The notes: generated by a model not told the origin, from the letters alone. A stretch of DNA of 64,000 nucleotides from Paenarthrobacter ureafaciens (GCF_004028095.1 NZ_SBHM01000007.1:930001-994000), one strand, 5' to 3'. Counted from the stretch's first letter, positions 43,652 to 52,437 are shown. Program-made: numbers and translations.

Positions 43652-44385
43652 GGCTGTGCCTCCCGTGCCAGCGGTTGCAGTTCCTGGCCGGCAAGGAGGG
43701 AAAACTCCTCGATGCCGATGCGGCGAAAGCGCAAGACGTCGCCAGGGGTGTAGGGAACCATGGGCTCACGGCGGATGTTGAGGACTGACAGAGGAGTTTG
43801 GCCGATGACGCACCAGCCGCCAGGGGCGACCGCTGGAGCGATGACCGCTTGACGGCCGGCAACTGAGACAGCGCCTGCAGGTACGCTCAGCCGGGGATCC
43901 TTCAAACGGGGAACCGGCTTAGGGAAAGCCGGACCGTCCATCATGGGGGAACCTGCGGGCGCTCCCAAGCAGCGGATGGTGTAGGTCTTTTCGATGTGGA
44001 GCCGGATGACGTCCTCCGTGGAGATGCCCTGATGCTCGGCAACCTTCTCCAGGTCCGGGCCGAACTCACCGCCGTAAACCACGGGAACATCGAATTCCCG
44101 CGGGGCCGCAGTGGACCCGGCAGCGCGTGCCAGTTCACCCAGGCCGAGCCTGACGAAGGCGCGCATCTGGCCAGCTGTTACCATCACGGGATCGAACTCC
44201 ACCAGGACGGAATCATAGGTGGGCACGGCGGCACGCAGCCCTTCCGCTCCGCAGTCTTCCAGCCAGTCAGCGAGGCGGTGGACGGTCAGCCAGTTGTCGT
44301 CGCTGGTTCCGGAAATCGCCACTACACGGAGCGCGGAGTCCCCTGATTCGTAGATCTCCGTGGGAGCCACCGTCAGTACCGGCAT
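43648..44385 (-). CDS. pxpB: 5-oxoprolinase subunit PxpB (AHS1 family)
   Basis: This 245-residue protein has YESGDSALRVVAISGTSDD, DSVLVEFDPVMVTAG and PGGWCVIGQTPLSVLNI, all AHS1 features. The ATG at 44385 sits one base after the pxpA stop; an in-frame ATG 19 codons upstream lies inside pxpA and is less likely. Subunit of the ATP-dependent 5-oxoprolinase. Confidence 0.92.
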   Translation of the reverse strand: MPVLTVAPTEIYESGDSALRVVAISGTSDDNWLTVHRLADWLEDCGAEGLRAAVPTYDSVLVEFDPVMVTAGQMRAFVRLGLGELARAAGSTAAPREFDVPVVYGGEFGPDLEKVAEHQGISTEDVIRLHIEKTYTIRCLGAPAGSPMMDGPAFPKPVPRLKDPRLSVPAGAVSVAGRQAVIAPAVAPGGWCVIGQTPLSVLNIRREPMVPYTPGDVLRFRRIGIEEFSLLAGQELQPLAREAQP

Positions 44386-44386
44386 G

Positions 44387-45166
44387 TCAGGCTGCCTTCC
44401 GCTTGGCGTCCATGACCTCAGCCAAGGGAGCAATTTGGACACCGGCTGCGACGAGCTCGGAACGAATCAAGCGGGCAAGTTCAACGGCGCCGGGGTTGTC
44501 GCCGTGCAGGAGGACGGTGTCAACGTTGATGTCCATGTCCACACCGCTGGCGCAGCGAAGCTTGCCTTCAACCACCATGCGAATGGTTCGATCAACAATC
44601 TCGCTGGGGTCGTGGAGTACCGCGCCGGGCTGGCTGCGGGGAACCAGCGTCCCGTCTTCCTGGTATGCGCGATCCACGATGCCGACGATCGCCACGTCCA
44701 GGCCGGCCGAACGTGCAGCTGATGCCAGTTCACCTTCCTGGGCAACCACAATCAATTCCTTGTCCACTTGGGCTGCAGCCTCTGCCACGGCCGATGCATA
44801 GTCGGCACGGACAGCCACGAGGTTCCCCAGACGGCCGTGTGGTGCGATGTGGGTGACTTTGGTTCCGTTGAAAGCGGCAAACCCGCTCAAGGCACCCAAT
44901 TGGTAGAGGACATCGTTCTGGACTTCGTGGGCGCTGAGGCCCATGTCCCTGCGGCCAAAACCCCTCAGGTCGGGAAAGCTGGGGTGCGCACCGATACCCA
45001 CCCCGCGGCGGACGCATTCAGCAACGGTGGCTGCCATGATGTCAGGATCACCGGCATGGAACCCGCAAGCGATGTTGGCGCTTGAAACGATCTCCAGAAG
45101 TTCGGAATCGTCGCCAACGGTGTACGCGCCAAATCCTTCTCCGAGATCCGCAACAAGATCAATCAT
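44387..45166 (-). CDS. pxpA: 5-oxoprolinase subunit PxpA (LamB/YcsF family)
   Basis: This 259-residue metal-site protein has DLVADLGEGFG and NIACGFHAGDPDIM (metal-binding His), and GVGIGAHPSFPDLRGFGRR is the family heart. The ATG with 5'-MIDLVADLG matches homologous starts; the frame is open 47 codons further up, but that part covers the promoter region. First gene of the pxpABC operon, transcribed away from the LysR gene. Confidence 0.93.
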   Translation of the reverse strand: MIDLVADLGEGFGAYTVGDDSELLEIVSSANIACGFHAGDPDIMAATVAECVRRGVGIGAHPSFPDLRGFGRRDMGLSAHEVQNDVLYQLGALSGFAAFNGTKVTHIAPHGRLGNLVAVRADYASAVAEAAAQVDKELIVVAQEGELASAARSAGLDVAIVGIVDRAYQEDGTLVPRSQPGAVLHDPSEIVDRTIRMVVEGKLRCASGVDMDINVDTVLLHGDNPGAVELARLIRSELVAAGVQIAPLAEVMDAKRKAA

Positions 45167-45461
45167 CGGGTTCACGTGCTTCTCTTTCCGTGGGTATAAC
45201 TTATGAATTTCCGAAAAAGGACAAAACCCATAAGGACTCATATTGCATTTCCGGGGAGCGTGGCTGACTTTCGGGTAATCCGAAACCTTCGCCAGAAGTT
45301 CTACCAAAAGTCTCGCACCCAGCCACAGCCCCGCACAAAGACCTAATAGCTATCCCGTAATAGCTCTGCGTTATGACGTGTAACACCCGGTCCTGTGACG
45401 CGGCTCCCGGCAGTTGCCGGCGCGGGTGTGGATATATTTGAACGACCAGAAAGGTGGATCC
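45167..45461. promoter_or_regulatory. Divergent promoter region of pxpA and lysR
   Basis: Two 8-base direct repeats TAATAGCT lie at 45344-45351 and 45358-45365 in front of the LysR gene. CTTATG (45200-45205) faces CATAAG (45229-45234) near pxpA. AAGACCTAAT (45338-45347) recurs in front of the aminotransferase gene at 48992. LysR sites usually contain a T-N11-A dyad; which of these is the site is not resolved. Confidence 0.4.
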
Positions 45462-46406
45462 ATGGACACGCGGAAGCTCTCATACTTCGTCCAGATTGTT
45501 GACTCGGGGAGCATCACCAAGGCTGCGGCGGCCCTCCATGTAGCCCAGCCGGCCCTCAGCCAGCAGGTATCGTCCCTCGAGAATGAGCTGAAGCAGCGCC
45601 TGCTGATCCGCAGCAAACAGGGCGTGCAGCCGACCGCCGCGGGCCATACCCTGTACCGCCATGCGCAGTCCATCCTTCGCCTGGTGGAACAGGCGCGGCA
45701 AGATGTGGCTACATCGGGCGCAGCTCCCTCAGGCCGGGTGTCCATCGCGATCGCCCCCTACAGCATGGCGTCCAGCCTGACTCCCCGGATCATCAGCGAG
45801 GTCAGCCGCCGGTACCCGGACATCGTGGTTCACCTGACCGAAATCTTCGGTGGTGTCCTGAGCGAAGCCATTAAGAACGGGCGCCTGGACATGGCGTTGA
45901 TCTACGAACCGGGCAAGATCCGCGGCGTCCAGTTCACCACCATGATCGTCGAGGACCTCCATCTGGTGGTGCATCCGGATGTGGACGTCAGCCAGGGCCG
46001 GGACACCGTGACGCTAGCAGAGGCGAGCACTGTGGGGCTCTTTCTCCCGGAGAAGAACCACACCCTTCGTCAACTGATCGAGAAGGGCCTGGCTGAACAG
46101 GACCTGCCGTTGAAGCTGGTGGGAGAGGTTGAATCCGTTCCGTCGTTGACGAGGCTCATCCAAGCCAATTTGGGAGGCACAGTCCTGCCGAAGTCTGCTG
46201 CCGATGCGCTCTTCCCCGATCAGGACTTCCAAGTGCTGCGCATCGTGGAGCCGGCCTTGCAGAGCAAGATCGCGCTGTGCACACCGGACCACGAGCCCCT
46301 GTCCGAGGCCGCCTCCGCAGTGCTGCTGGTAGTCAAGGAAATGCTCCACCAACAGCTGATCTCCAAGTACGGGACAGACCCCGTCCAACTGCCCGGGCAT
46401 CCATAA
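45462..46406 (+). CDS. LysR-family transcriptional regulator
   Basis: This 314-residue regulator has an N-terminal winged helix (MDTRKLSYFVQIVDSGSITK then AAAALHVAQPALSQQVSSLE) and the periplasmic-binding-like effector domain from about 90. It is of the group close to Nac/CynR, which respond to nitrogen signals. The ATG at 45462 has AAAGGTGG before it and gives a normal LysR start. Divergent from pxpABC, so it likely controls 5-oxoproline use. Confidence 0.92.
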   Translation: MDTRKLSYFVQIVDSGSITKAAAALHVAQPALSQQVSSLENELKQRLLIRSKQGVQPTAAGHTLYRHAQSILRLVEQARQDVATSGAAPSGRVSIAIAPYSMASSLTPRIISEVSRRYPDIVVHLTEIFGGVLSEAIKNGRLDMALIYEPGKIRGVQFTTMIVEDLHLVVHPDVDVSQGRDTVTLAEASTVGLFLPEKNHTLRQLIEKGLAEQDLPLKLVGEVESVPSLTRLIQANLGGTVLPKSAADALFPDQDFQVLRIVEPALQSKIALCTPDHEPLSEAASAVLLVVKEMLHQQLISKYGTDPVQLPGHP

Positions 46407-46527
46407 AAAAGCCTTATCCAGCCAGACATCTTTGGTCTTATTCAAATCCGTTTCAAGTTCCTAACATCGAATTAAGAACAAATTCGATACCAGCCCGGGC
46501 TACCGGGCACATTCAAAGGATAAAACG

Positions 46528-46749
46528 GTGAAAAAGATCAGCACCCTGGGATGGGTATCCAATCCAACGCACGGAGCAGCCACAGCCCGCACCGGATTCC
46601 ACTGCCCTCGAAATGGTTTCTGGCGCCCGGTGGGCGGAATCGGTGAACCTCTGTTTGTCTTTGAGGGCAGCCTGATGCCCCCGCACGGCGGCAACAGCAT
46701 CGAATGGCACCTTGTGGACACCCGTCCCGGCCACTCCGGACTCGACTAG
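46528..46749 (+). CDS. Small protein, weak YjzC-like resemblance
   Basis: This 73-residue protein starts with GTG, preceded by AAAGGATAAAAC. Its phrases RTGFHCPRNGFWRPVG, FEGSLMPPHGGNSIEWHLV recall YjzC-type small proteins (G-x-x-P-NG then a MPP-x-G-W end). The resemblance is weak. No second Cys for metal binding is visible. Probably real, given a good ribosome site, but function is unknown. Confidence 0.5.
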   Translation: MKKISTLGWVSNPTHGAATARTGFHCPRNGFWRPVGGIGEPLFVFEGSLMPPHGGNSIEWHLVDTRPGHSGLD

Positions 46750-46920
46750 AGCCCAGGCGGCCGGCACGCAGGGCTCAGACGGCAGGCAACTACGGCGCCA
46801 CGACCCGCAACTATGCGGGCGGGCGCCTTTCTGCTGCCCGGCACGCAGGGCACGCAAGCCAACCACCCGCCGTCGGTACGCCGCGCACCCAAACCGGCCG
46901 CCCGCCGTCGTACATCCAAC

Positions 46921-46960
46921 GACGAAAGGACCGGCCGCTTCCAAGGAATGCGGCCGGTCC
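46921..46960 (-). terminator. Terminator of the aminotransferase-rraA operon
   Basis: GGACCGGCCGC (46928-46938) pairs perfectly with GCGGCCGGTCC (46950-46960). On the minus strand it is followed by TTTCG. Confidence 0.7.
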
Positions 46961-47005
46961 GTTGCGCTGAGGCGACCAGTGCTGTGGCGACTAGCGCTGA
47001 GGTGA

Positions 47006-47680
47006 CTAGTCCTCCACCAGAAGGCCCTTCTGCTTGAGCTTCTCGGTGAGACCGCAGAGCTCAATGGTGTTGCCGCCGTCGTGGTAAAGCTTGATGAGCT
47101 CACGCTCGTGGTCATCACGGGCCTGGGACAGGGCGATGACTTCCTCGGCCTCTTCCCGGCGGACCACCACCACGCCGTCGGCGTCACCGCGCAGGATGTC
47201 GCCGGGGTAAATGATTTCGTCACCGAAAACCAGCGGGTGGTTGATGGGACCGAGCGTCTCCTTCACGGTGCCCTTGATGCAGACGCTGCCGGAGAACACC
47301 GGCAAACCAAGTTCGATCAGGTCATGGGTGTCACGGACGCCGGAGTCGGTGACCATGGCCGCGATGCCCTTGGCCTTCATGGCATTGCCAAGCACATCAC
47401 CGAACGTGCCCGCCTCGGCCATCTCCTGCGCGCCGACCAGCACAACGTCCCCTGCCTGGGCGTAGTGGATGGCCACTTGCAGCATCAGGTTGTCCTGCGG
47501 AGCGCACGCGACAGTGACGGCCGGGCCGCAGAAGGACATGGAGCGGTCGATCGGTTTGATGCGGGAGCTCAGCGCACCGCGGCGGCCCTGTGCCTCGTGG
47601 ATGGTCGCCGACGAGAACTTGGCCAGGCGGGCTACGACGTCCGCTTCGGGACGCTCGAACTTGGTTTTGACGTGGATCAT
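47006..47680 (-). CDS. RraA-family aldolase / oxaloacetate decarboxylase
   Basis: This 224-residue protein of the RraA fold has EAQGRRGALSSRIKPIDRSM, GPAVTVACAPQDNLMLQVAI and MVTDSGVRDTHDLIELGLPVF, where Arg-Asp coordinate substrate and the divalent metal. These are hallmarks of 4-hydroxy-4-methyl-2-oxoglutarate or 4-carboxy-4-hydroxy-2-oxoadipate aldolases, which also decarboxylate oxaloacetate. It lies 17 bp after the aminotransferase gene, so a shared transcript is likely. Confidence 0.9.
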   Translation of the reverse strand: MIHVKTKFERPEADVVARLAKFSSATIHEAQGRRGALSSRIKPIDRSMSFCGPAVTVACAPQDNLMLQVAIHYAQAGDVVLVGAQEMAEAGTFGDVLGNAMKAKGIAAMVTDSGVRDTHDLIELGLPVFSGSVCIKGTVKETLGPINHPLVFGDEIIYPGDILRGDADGVVVVRREEAEEVIALSQARDDHERELIKLYHDGGNTIELCGLTEKLKQKGLLVED

Positions 47681-47697
47681 GGTGTGTTCCTTAGTTT

Positions 47698-48906
47698 CTA
47701 GTTCAGTGCGTTCACGGCGTCGCGGATGGAGTCCACGCCCGCGTTGATGGTCTCCAGCGAGGTGGCGAAGGAGATCCGGAAGTAGGGGCCCAGGCCGTAA
47801 GACGAGCCTTGGATCACCGCCACGCGCGCGGCGTCCAGCAGGTAGAGGGTGAAGTCCTGGTCGTTGGCGATCACGCGGCCGTCAGGGGCGGTCTTGCCGA
47901 TCACCCCGGCGCAGTTCACGTAGGCGTAGAAAGCGCCCTCCGCGGGAGCGACGGACAAGCCGTTGATGGCATTCAAACCCTCGACGGCGGCATCGCGGCG
48001 TTTGCGGTAGACCTCCACGCTGTCCCGGACGAAGGACTGGTCCCCGTTCAATGCGGCGGCCGCGGCCGCCTGGCTGATGGACGACGGGCAGGAAGAGGTC
48101 TGCGACTGGAGTTTGTTCATCGCTGCGATCAGCGGCGCAGGGCCAACACCGTAGCCGAGGCGCCAGCCGGTCATGGCATAGGCCTTGGAAACGCCGTTCA
48201 CCAGCAGGATGCGGTCTTTCAAAGCCGGCGCAGCCGTGACCAGGCTGGTGACCCGGCCTTGACCGAAGTAGACCTCATCGTAGATCTCGTCGGTGAGGAC
48301 GAAGACGTGCGGGTTCTCTTCGAGGACCGCGCCGATGGCCTGGAGTTCCTCACGGGAGTAGACAGCGCCGGTCGGGTTGGACGGAGCGTTGAGGATGAGC
48401 CACTTGGTCTTGGGCGTGATTGCCTTGGCGAGCGCCCCCGGAGTGAGCTTGAAGCCTTCTTCCTCCGTGGTCTCGACGATGACCGGGGTGCCGTCGTTGG
48501 CAAGGACCATATCCGGGTAGGACACCCAGTACGGCGCCGGGACGATGACCTCGTCACCCGCGTTGAGGGAAGCCATCAGCGCGACATACAGAACCTGCTT
48601 GGCGCCGCCACCGATCGTCAGCTGGTTGGCCCCGTACGAGTGGCTGGTGTCCCGCTCGATTTTGCCGAGGATCGCCGCCTGCAATTCGGGGGTGCCGGTA
48701 ACCGAGGTGTACTTGGTTTCGCCCCTGTTGATGGCTTCAACGGCGGCAGCCTTGATGTGGTCCGGGGTGTCGAAATCCGGCTCACCTACCGTGAGGTCGA
48801 TGATCTGGACGCCTTCGGCTTTCAGTTCGCGCACACGGGCGGCCGCAGCGACGCTGGCTGAGGCCTTGATGCGGGTAACCCTCGACGCCGGCAGGAACTC
48901 GGACAT
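47698..48906 (-). CDS. PLP-dependent aspartate-type aminotransferase
   Basis: This 402-residue class I transaminase has DLTVGEPDFDTPDHIKAAAV, NAPSNPTGAVYSREEL, DEIYDEVYFG and LVNGVSKAYAMTGWRLGYG with the PLP Lys. It belongs to the AspC/prephenate aminotransferase group, likely making oxaloacetate or a related 2-oxoacid. It heads an operon with the RraA gene, an attractive pairing because RraA enzymes can decarboxylate oxaloacetate. Confidence 0.93.
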   Translation of the reverse strand: MSEFLPASRVTRIKASASVAAAARVRELKAEGVQIIDLTVGEPDFDTPDHIKAAAVEAINRGETKYTSVTGTPELQAAILGKIERDTSHSYGANQLTIGGGAKQVLYVALMASLNAGDEVIVPAPYWVSYPDMVLANDGTPVIVETTEEEGFKLTPGALAKAITPKTKWLILNAPSNPTGAVYSREELQAIGAVLEENPHVFVLTDEIYDEVYFGQGRVTSLVTAAPALKDRILLVNGVSKAYAMTGWRLGYGVGPAPLIAAMNKLQSQTSSCPSSISQAAAAAALNGDQSFVRDSVEVYRKRRDAAVEGLNAINGLSVAPAEGAFYAYVNCAGVIGKTAPDGRVIANDQDFTLYLLDAARVAVIQGSSYGLGPYFRISFATSLETINAGVDSIRDAVNALN

Positions 48907-49011
48907 GTCTCCTCCAGGAATGTGGAACTCAGGACGCGCGGATTCGCGTATCTCCTGTTTCGAGACTAGGTACTCGCGGGGTTCTCTGGATAAGACCTAA
49001 TGTGCGTGGAT

Positions 49012-49030
49012 TCATAAGGGGGACTTATGA
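49012..49030. promoter_or_regulatory. 7-bp inverted repeat upstream of the aminotransferase
   Basis: TCATAAG-GGGGA-CTTATGA is a perfect dyad, 106 bp upstream of the aminotransferase start, with AAGACCTAAT (48992-49001) beside it. Both features have counterparts in the pxpA-lysR region. Confidence 0.4.
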
Positions 49031-49193
49031 CGGTCTCCTCGAAGACGCGTGTTTCGGTGCCTGTTCCGGCGGTACGGGCTTCTTCCATGCGCTTTGCTTA
49101 TGGGTTCACTTGGTATTGGTATTTCCGCGCACCCAGCATCCCTGCCTACATTCGACAGGTCACCGGAGCCCACCCGTCGCAAGGAGAACCCTC

Positions 49194-49751
49194 ATGCCGA
49201 CCCCGACCATGGCCGGACAGCCGCGCCGCGCCGACCAGCAGGTCAAAGGCCGTTCAGCAACGGGACGGTACACGTACCGCGCAGGCTCCCCCGCGCGAAC
49301 ATCGTCGAACGCCAATGCCGGGCACGCCAAACTGGTTCACGCACTCGGAGTCCACCGCCAGCTCCTCTCCCACGCCGCCAGTTCCATCAGGACACTGACC
49401 TCTGCAAGGAATGAGTTGATTGCCCAGGCCGTGGAGGACGGAATATCAATTGCCACTATTGCTGCGGTCATCAGGGAGAACGCCAGGTCTGTCCGTACCA
49501 TCGCTTTGGCCTATGACGACCTCCACCTGAGCGGGGTCCCCCGCAAACTACAGCTGGAAGCCTTGAAGGCAAAGAACGACGCCCTCAAGGAAGCCGAGCG
49601 GCACCGGGACGTTATCCTGGAACGCCGGGAAGCACTGATCTCCATCGCCCTGCGCACCCAGGCCTGCGACGAGTTGGAGCTTGCGTCCCTGACAGGCCTG
49701 ACGCCGGACCACATTCGCCGTTCCGGCCGCAGCGTAGGACGCCCTGCCTGA
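49194..49751 (+). CDS. Hypothetical protein with possible helix-turn-helix
   Basis: This 185-residue soluble protein has an ATG preceded by AAGGAG at a good distance. The first 50 residues are basic and disordered. The middle part (NELIAQAVEDGISIATIAAV) could be a helix-turn-helix, followed by a long helix rich in Arg/Lys/Glu (ALKEAERHRDVILERREA) and a second short Leu-rich DNA-binding-like segment. It could be a small DNA-associated regulator; family unknown. Confidence 0.65.
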   Translation: MPTPTMAGQPRRADQQVKGRSATGRYTYRAGSPARTSSNANAGHAKLVHALGVHRQLLSHAASSIRTLTSARNELIAQAVEDGISIATIAAVIRENARSVRTIALAYDDLHLSGVPRKLQLEALKAKNDALKEAERHRDVILERREALISIALRTQACDELELASLTGLTPDHIRRSGRSVGRPA

Positions 49752-49796
49752 CCCGGAGGCGTTGAACACCGGGCGTGCGGCGGGTAGAACGGATGA

Positions 49797-50159
49797 ATGA
49801 GCGACGTGAATTCATGGATGGACCTGTACCTACGTGCCTGGAGCTCCAACGAGCCCGATGACATCCGGGCCCTTTTCACCGAGGACGCCATCTACAACAC
49901 CCGCCCGCACGACACCAGCGCCTGGCGGGGACATGATGCGATCGTCAGGGAATGGTCCGGCGACTCATCTGACAAGCCCGAAGACTGGACCTTCGAATGG
50001 ACGCTCCTTGGCCGCGACGGAGACACCGCCTTCGTCCAAGGCGTCACCACCTACCTCAACGGCGACCCGACCTACGACAACCTGTGGGTCCTCCGTTTCG
50101 CCAAGGACGGAAGGGTCCGCGAGTTCACGGAGTGGTACATGGCACGCAAATCCGGCTAG
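49797..50159 (+). CDS. Nuclear transport factor 2 / SnoaL-like protein
   Basis: This 120-residue single-domain cone-fold protein has MDLYLRAWSSNEPDDIRALF, WTFEWTLLGRDGDTAFVQGV and VLRFAKDGRVREFTEWYM, matching the SnoaL-like group. Such proteins are cyclases, isomerases or ligand-binding partners. Nothing identifies the ligand. Confidence 0.88.
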   Translation: MSDVNSWMDLYLRAWSSNEPDDIRALFTEDAIYNTRPHDTSAWRGHDAIVREWSGDSSDKPEDWTFEWTLLGRDGDTAFVQGVTTYLNGDPTYDNLWVLRFAKDGRVREFTEWYMARKSG

Positions 50160-50303
50160 CTAGACGCGCAGGTGCAGATTTTGCTGCATCATTCGCATGG
50201 TCATTGTTGAAACCGCGTCAAACACGGGGCCGCTTTCCGCGGGAACGAGGATGATCCAGCAAAAAGTGTTCATCTTGGGCGCAGCCTCCCGTAGGGTACC
50301 GGC

Positions 50304-51008
50304 ATGGACATCATCCTGGTTCCCGGTTTCTGGTTGGACGCATCGTCGTGGGATGAGGTGATCCCCGCCCTCGAGGACGCCGGCCACACCGTCCACGCCC
50401 TCACGCTTCCTGGCTTGGAATCGGCCGATGCACCTCGCGCGAACATCGGCCTGCGGACCCACATCGACGCCGTCATCCGGACCGTAGACTCCCTGGACGG
50501 CAAGGTGGTCCTGGTGGGGCACTCCGGGGGCGGCGCCATCATCCACGCCGTGGTGGACGCAAGGCCCGACCGTGTTGCCCGCGCAATCTACGTGGACAGC
50601 GGGCCTCTGGGCGAAGGCGGAGTCATCAACGACGACTTGCCTGCCGAAGGCGACGACATTCCGCTCCCGCCCTGGGAAGGGTTCGAAGAAGCTGACTTGA
50701 CCGATCTGGACGAAGACCTCCGTACAGCGTTCCGGGCGCGCGCCATTCCCCAACCAAAGGGGGTCGCAATCGAACAGCAGCACCTGCATGACGTGCGTCG
50801 TTACGAGGTTCCTGCCACGGTCATCGCCTGCGAGTTTCCATCATCCCTTCTCAACGAGATGATGGATGCAGGGCATCCGTTCACGGAGGAGCTCGCCCGC
50901 ATAAAGCACGTGGAACTCATCGACCTGCCCACCGGGCACTGGCCCCAATTCACCAAGCCGGCCGAACTGGGGAAGGCGATCCTCACAGCGGTTGAGCGGG
51001 CAGCCTAA
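50304..51008 (+). CDS. Alpha/beta hydrolase
   Basis: This 234-residue hydrolase starts DIILVPGFWLDASSWDEVIP. The nucleophile elbow GHSGGGAIIHAVVD (Ser in GHSGG), a short cap, and the C-terminal His in DLPTGHWPQF complete the triad. There is no signal peptide, so it is cytosolic. The substrate (ester, epoxide or C-C bond) is not evident. Confidence 0.9.
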   Translation: MDIILVPGFWLDASSWDEVIPALEDAGHTVHALTLPGLESADAPRANIGLRTHIDAVIRTVDSLDGKVVLVGHSGGGAIIHAVVDARPDRVARAIYVDSGPLGEGGVINDDLPAEGDDIPLPPWEGFEEADLTDLDEDLRTAFRARAIPQPKGVAIEQQHLHDVRRYEVPATVIACEFPSSLLNEMMDAGHPFTEELARIKHVELIDLPTGHWPQFTKPAELGKAILTAVERAA

Positions 51009-51012
51009 GCGA

Positions 51013-51435
51013 TCAGGGCTTCGGCCGGGTGTTGGTTGCAGGTCCCTCGGGTGCTGCGCCGCCTTCGTCCGTCCAGTCGCTTCCGGTGGTGTCATCGAGC
51101 GCTGGATCGGAGACGACGTCACCTTTGACCGTTGACGTCGTAGCAGGACGGTCCTCCGCACCGTTTGCTTCGTCACCCTTTCCGTCCCGGGTGCCGGGCA
51201 GGAAGGCCTCGGCCTTTTCCACCAGTTTCTTTCCCGTCGCGTAGAGGTTGTCCACGATCTCCGGAACAGATTCTTGGACCGTCTCGGCCACATGGTGCAC
51301 GTTTTCCTGGACCTCGGGGTTCTTCAGTACCTTCTCCGAACCGCCACGAAGGCGACGGTACACCTCCGGCCAGGACTTTGATCCCCAGATGTACCCCACC
51401 GCGACACCAGCGGCGAACATTACTTTCCCTTTCAT
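51013..51435 (-). CDS. YtxH-like small membrane-anchored protein
   Basis: This 140-residue protein has an ATG with AAAGGAG upstream. It begins with a short hydrophobic stretch GKVMFAAGVAVGYIWGSKSW and then a long charged helix, typical of YtxH general-stress proteins. The C-terminal third is acidic and low-complexity. It is convergent with the preceding hydrolase and near the CsbD and GlsB genes, suggesting a small stress cluster. Confidence 0.75.
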   Translation of the reverse strand: MKGKVMFAAGVAVGYIWGSKSWPEVYRRLRGGSEKVLKNPEVQENVHHVAETVQESVPEIVDNLYATGKKLVEKAEAFLPGTRDGKGDEANGAEDRPATTSTVKGDVVSDPALDDTTGSDWTDEGGAAPEGPATNTRPKP

Positions 51436-51632
51436 GGGACCACTCCTTTCGACGTGCAATTTCCTATGACACTAGCGGGTGTATATCTGCAGTGTCACGC
51501 CGGTTTCCGTTGCAGAACCCGGGGAGTGGAGTTAATGGCCATTTGCTGAATTGAAACATTCGACTAAACTTTGTTGCCAACCAGCGGAATCACCGCAGGC
51601 AATGAAACATCGCAACCCGAGGAGTTAAAACC

Positions 51633-51821
51633 ATGGGACTGGATGACAAGATCAAGAACGCCGCCGAAAACCTGGGGGGCAAGGCCAAGGAAAAGACCGG
51701 CGAGGCAACCGGAGACCGGGACCTCCAGGCCGAGGGTGCAGGCGACCAGGCCTCTGCCAACATCAAGCAGGCGGGCGAGAAGTTGAAGGACGCGGCCAGG
51801 GACGCCTTCGGCAAGAAATAG
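51633..51821 (+). CDS. CsbD family stress protein
   Basis: This 62-residue charged helical protein reads MGLDDKIKNAAENLGGKAKE, KTGEATGDRDLQAEG, the CsbD signature (a sigma-B-controlled protein in Bacillus). A GAGGAG ribosome site precedes the ATG. The function is unknown; it accumulates under stress. Confidence 0.92.
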   Translation: MGLDDKIKNAAENLGGKAKEKTGEATGDRDLQAEGAGDQASANIKQAGEKLKDAARDAFGKK

Positions 51822-51830
51822 GCTGTCACA

Positions 51831-51845
51831 CCCCGGGAACCGGGG
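51831..51845 (+). terminator. Short hairpin after csbD-like gene
   Basis: CCCCGG-GAA-CCGGGG forms a six-pair hairpin just past the stop. There is no T-run. Confidence 0.3.
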
Positions 51846-52158
51846 CTTCACAGTCCACTGCCGGACCGCAGAGACCATGCACCACGGGGCTTCGCAACAA
51901 AATAGTCAGGTTACTTGCTGTTTTTTCCGGGAGCGGCTAGCGTTGCAAGTGTAGTCCCGTGGTGGACCAGTCGACAGGAGTGCTCTTTGGTTGGGTTTCT
52001 AGATTTACAGTAATTCTCACGCCACTCCATTCCCCCATATGTCCGGGGTGAGAAGGAGGCAATTCTTCCACGCCCGGATGTTTGATTTCCCGACCCGATG
52101 AACTGAACCGCTTCGCAGAGTTCATGGAATCTCCATCAACAAGAAAGTAGGAGCAAAA
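51846..52158. promoter_or_regulatory. Upstream region of the GlsB gene
   Basis: This region contains no gene I can support and is more AT-rich than its flanks. It holds the promoter of the GlsB-like operon; AAGTAGGAG lies immediately before the start. I could not fix a sigma-B-type promoter with confidence. Confidence 0.35.
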
Positions 52159-52437
52159 ATGGGTTTCTTTGGTTTTCTTCTCCTAGGCCTTTTGGCAGGC
52201 GCAATTGCCAAGCTTATTCTTCCCGGACGCCAAGGCGGCGGCTGGCTGGTGACCCTCCTCTTGGGCGTAGTTGGCGCCCTGTTGGGCGGCTGGATCGGCG
52301 GCCTGATCTTCGGTGAGGGACTCACCGAATTCTTCGCCATCCGCACATGGCTTCTGGCTATCGGCGGCTCGATCCTCGTGCTGCTGGTCTACGGCCTGGT
52401 AACCGGACGTCGCACGCACCGGACGCACCATGGCTAA
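52159..52437 (+). CDS. GlsB/YeaQ/YmgE family stress membrane protein
   Basis: This 92-residue protein has three short helices: FLLLGLLAGAIAKLILPGRQ, GGGWLVTLLLGVVGALLGGW and a C-terminal helix. These are diagnostic of the transglycosylase-associated GlsB family. It overlaps the next small gene by eight bases. Confidence 0.92.
   Translation: MGFFGFLLLGLLAGAIAKLILPGRQGGGWLVTLLLGVVGALLGGWIGGLIFGEGLTEFFAIRTWLLAIGGSILVLLVYGLVTGRRTHRTHHG

Noticed and set aside
49027-49398. Short frame starting at the ATG before the 185-residue gene
   Set aside because: It overlaps the real gene in another frame and its product is low in family-like features, although a G-rich site precedes it.
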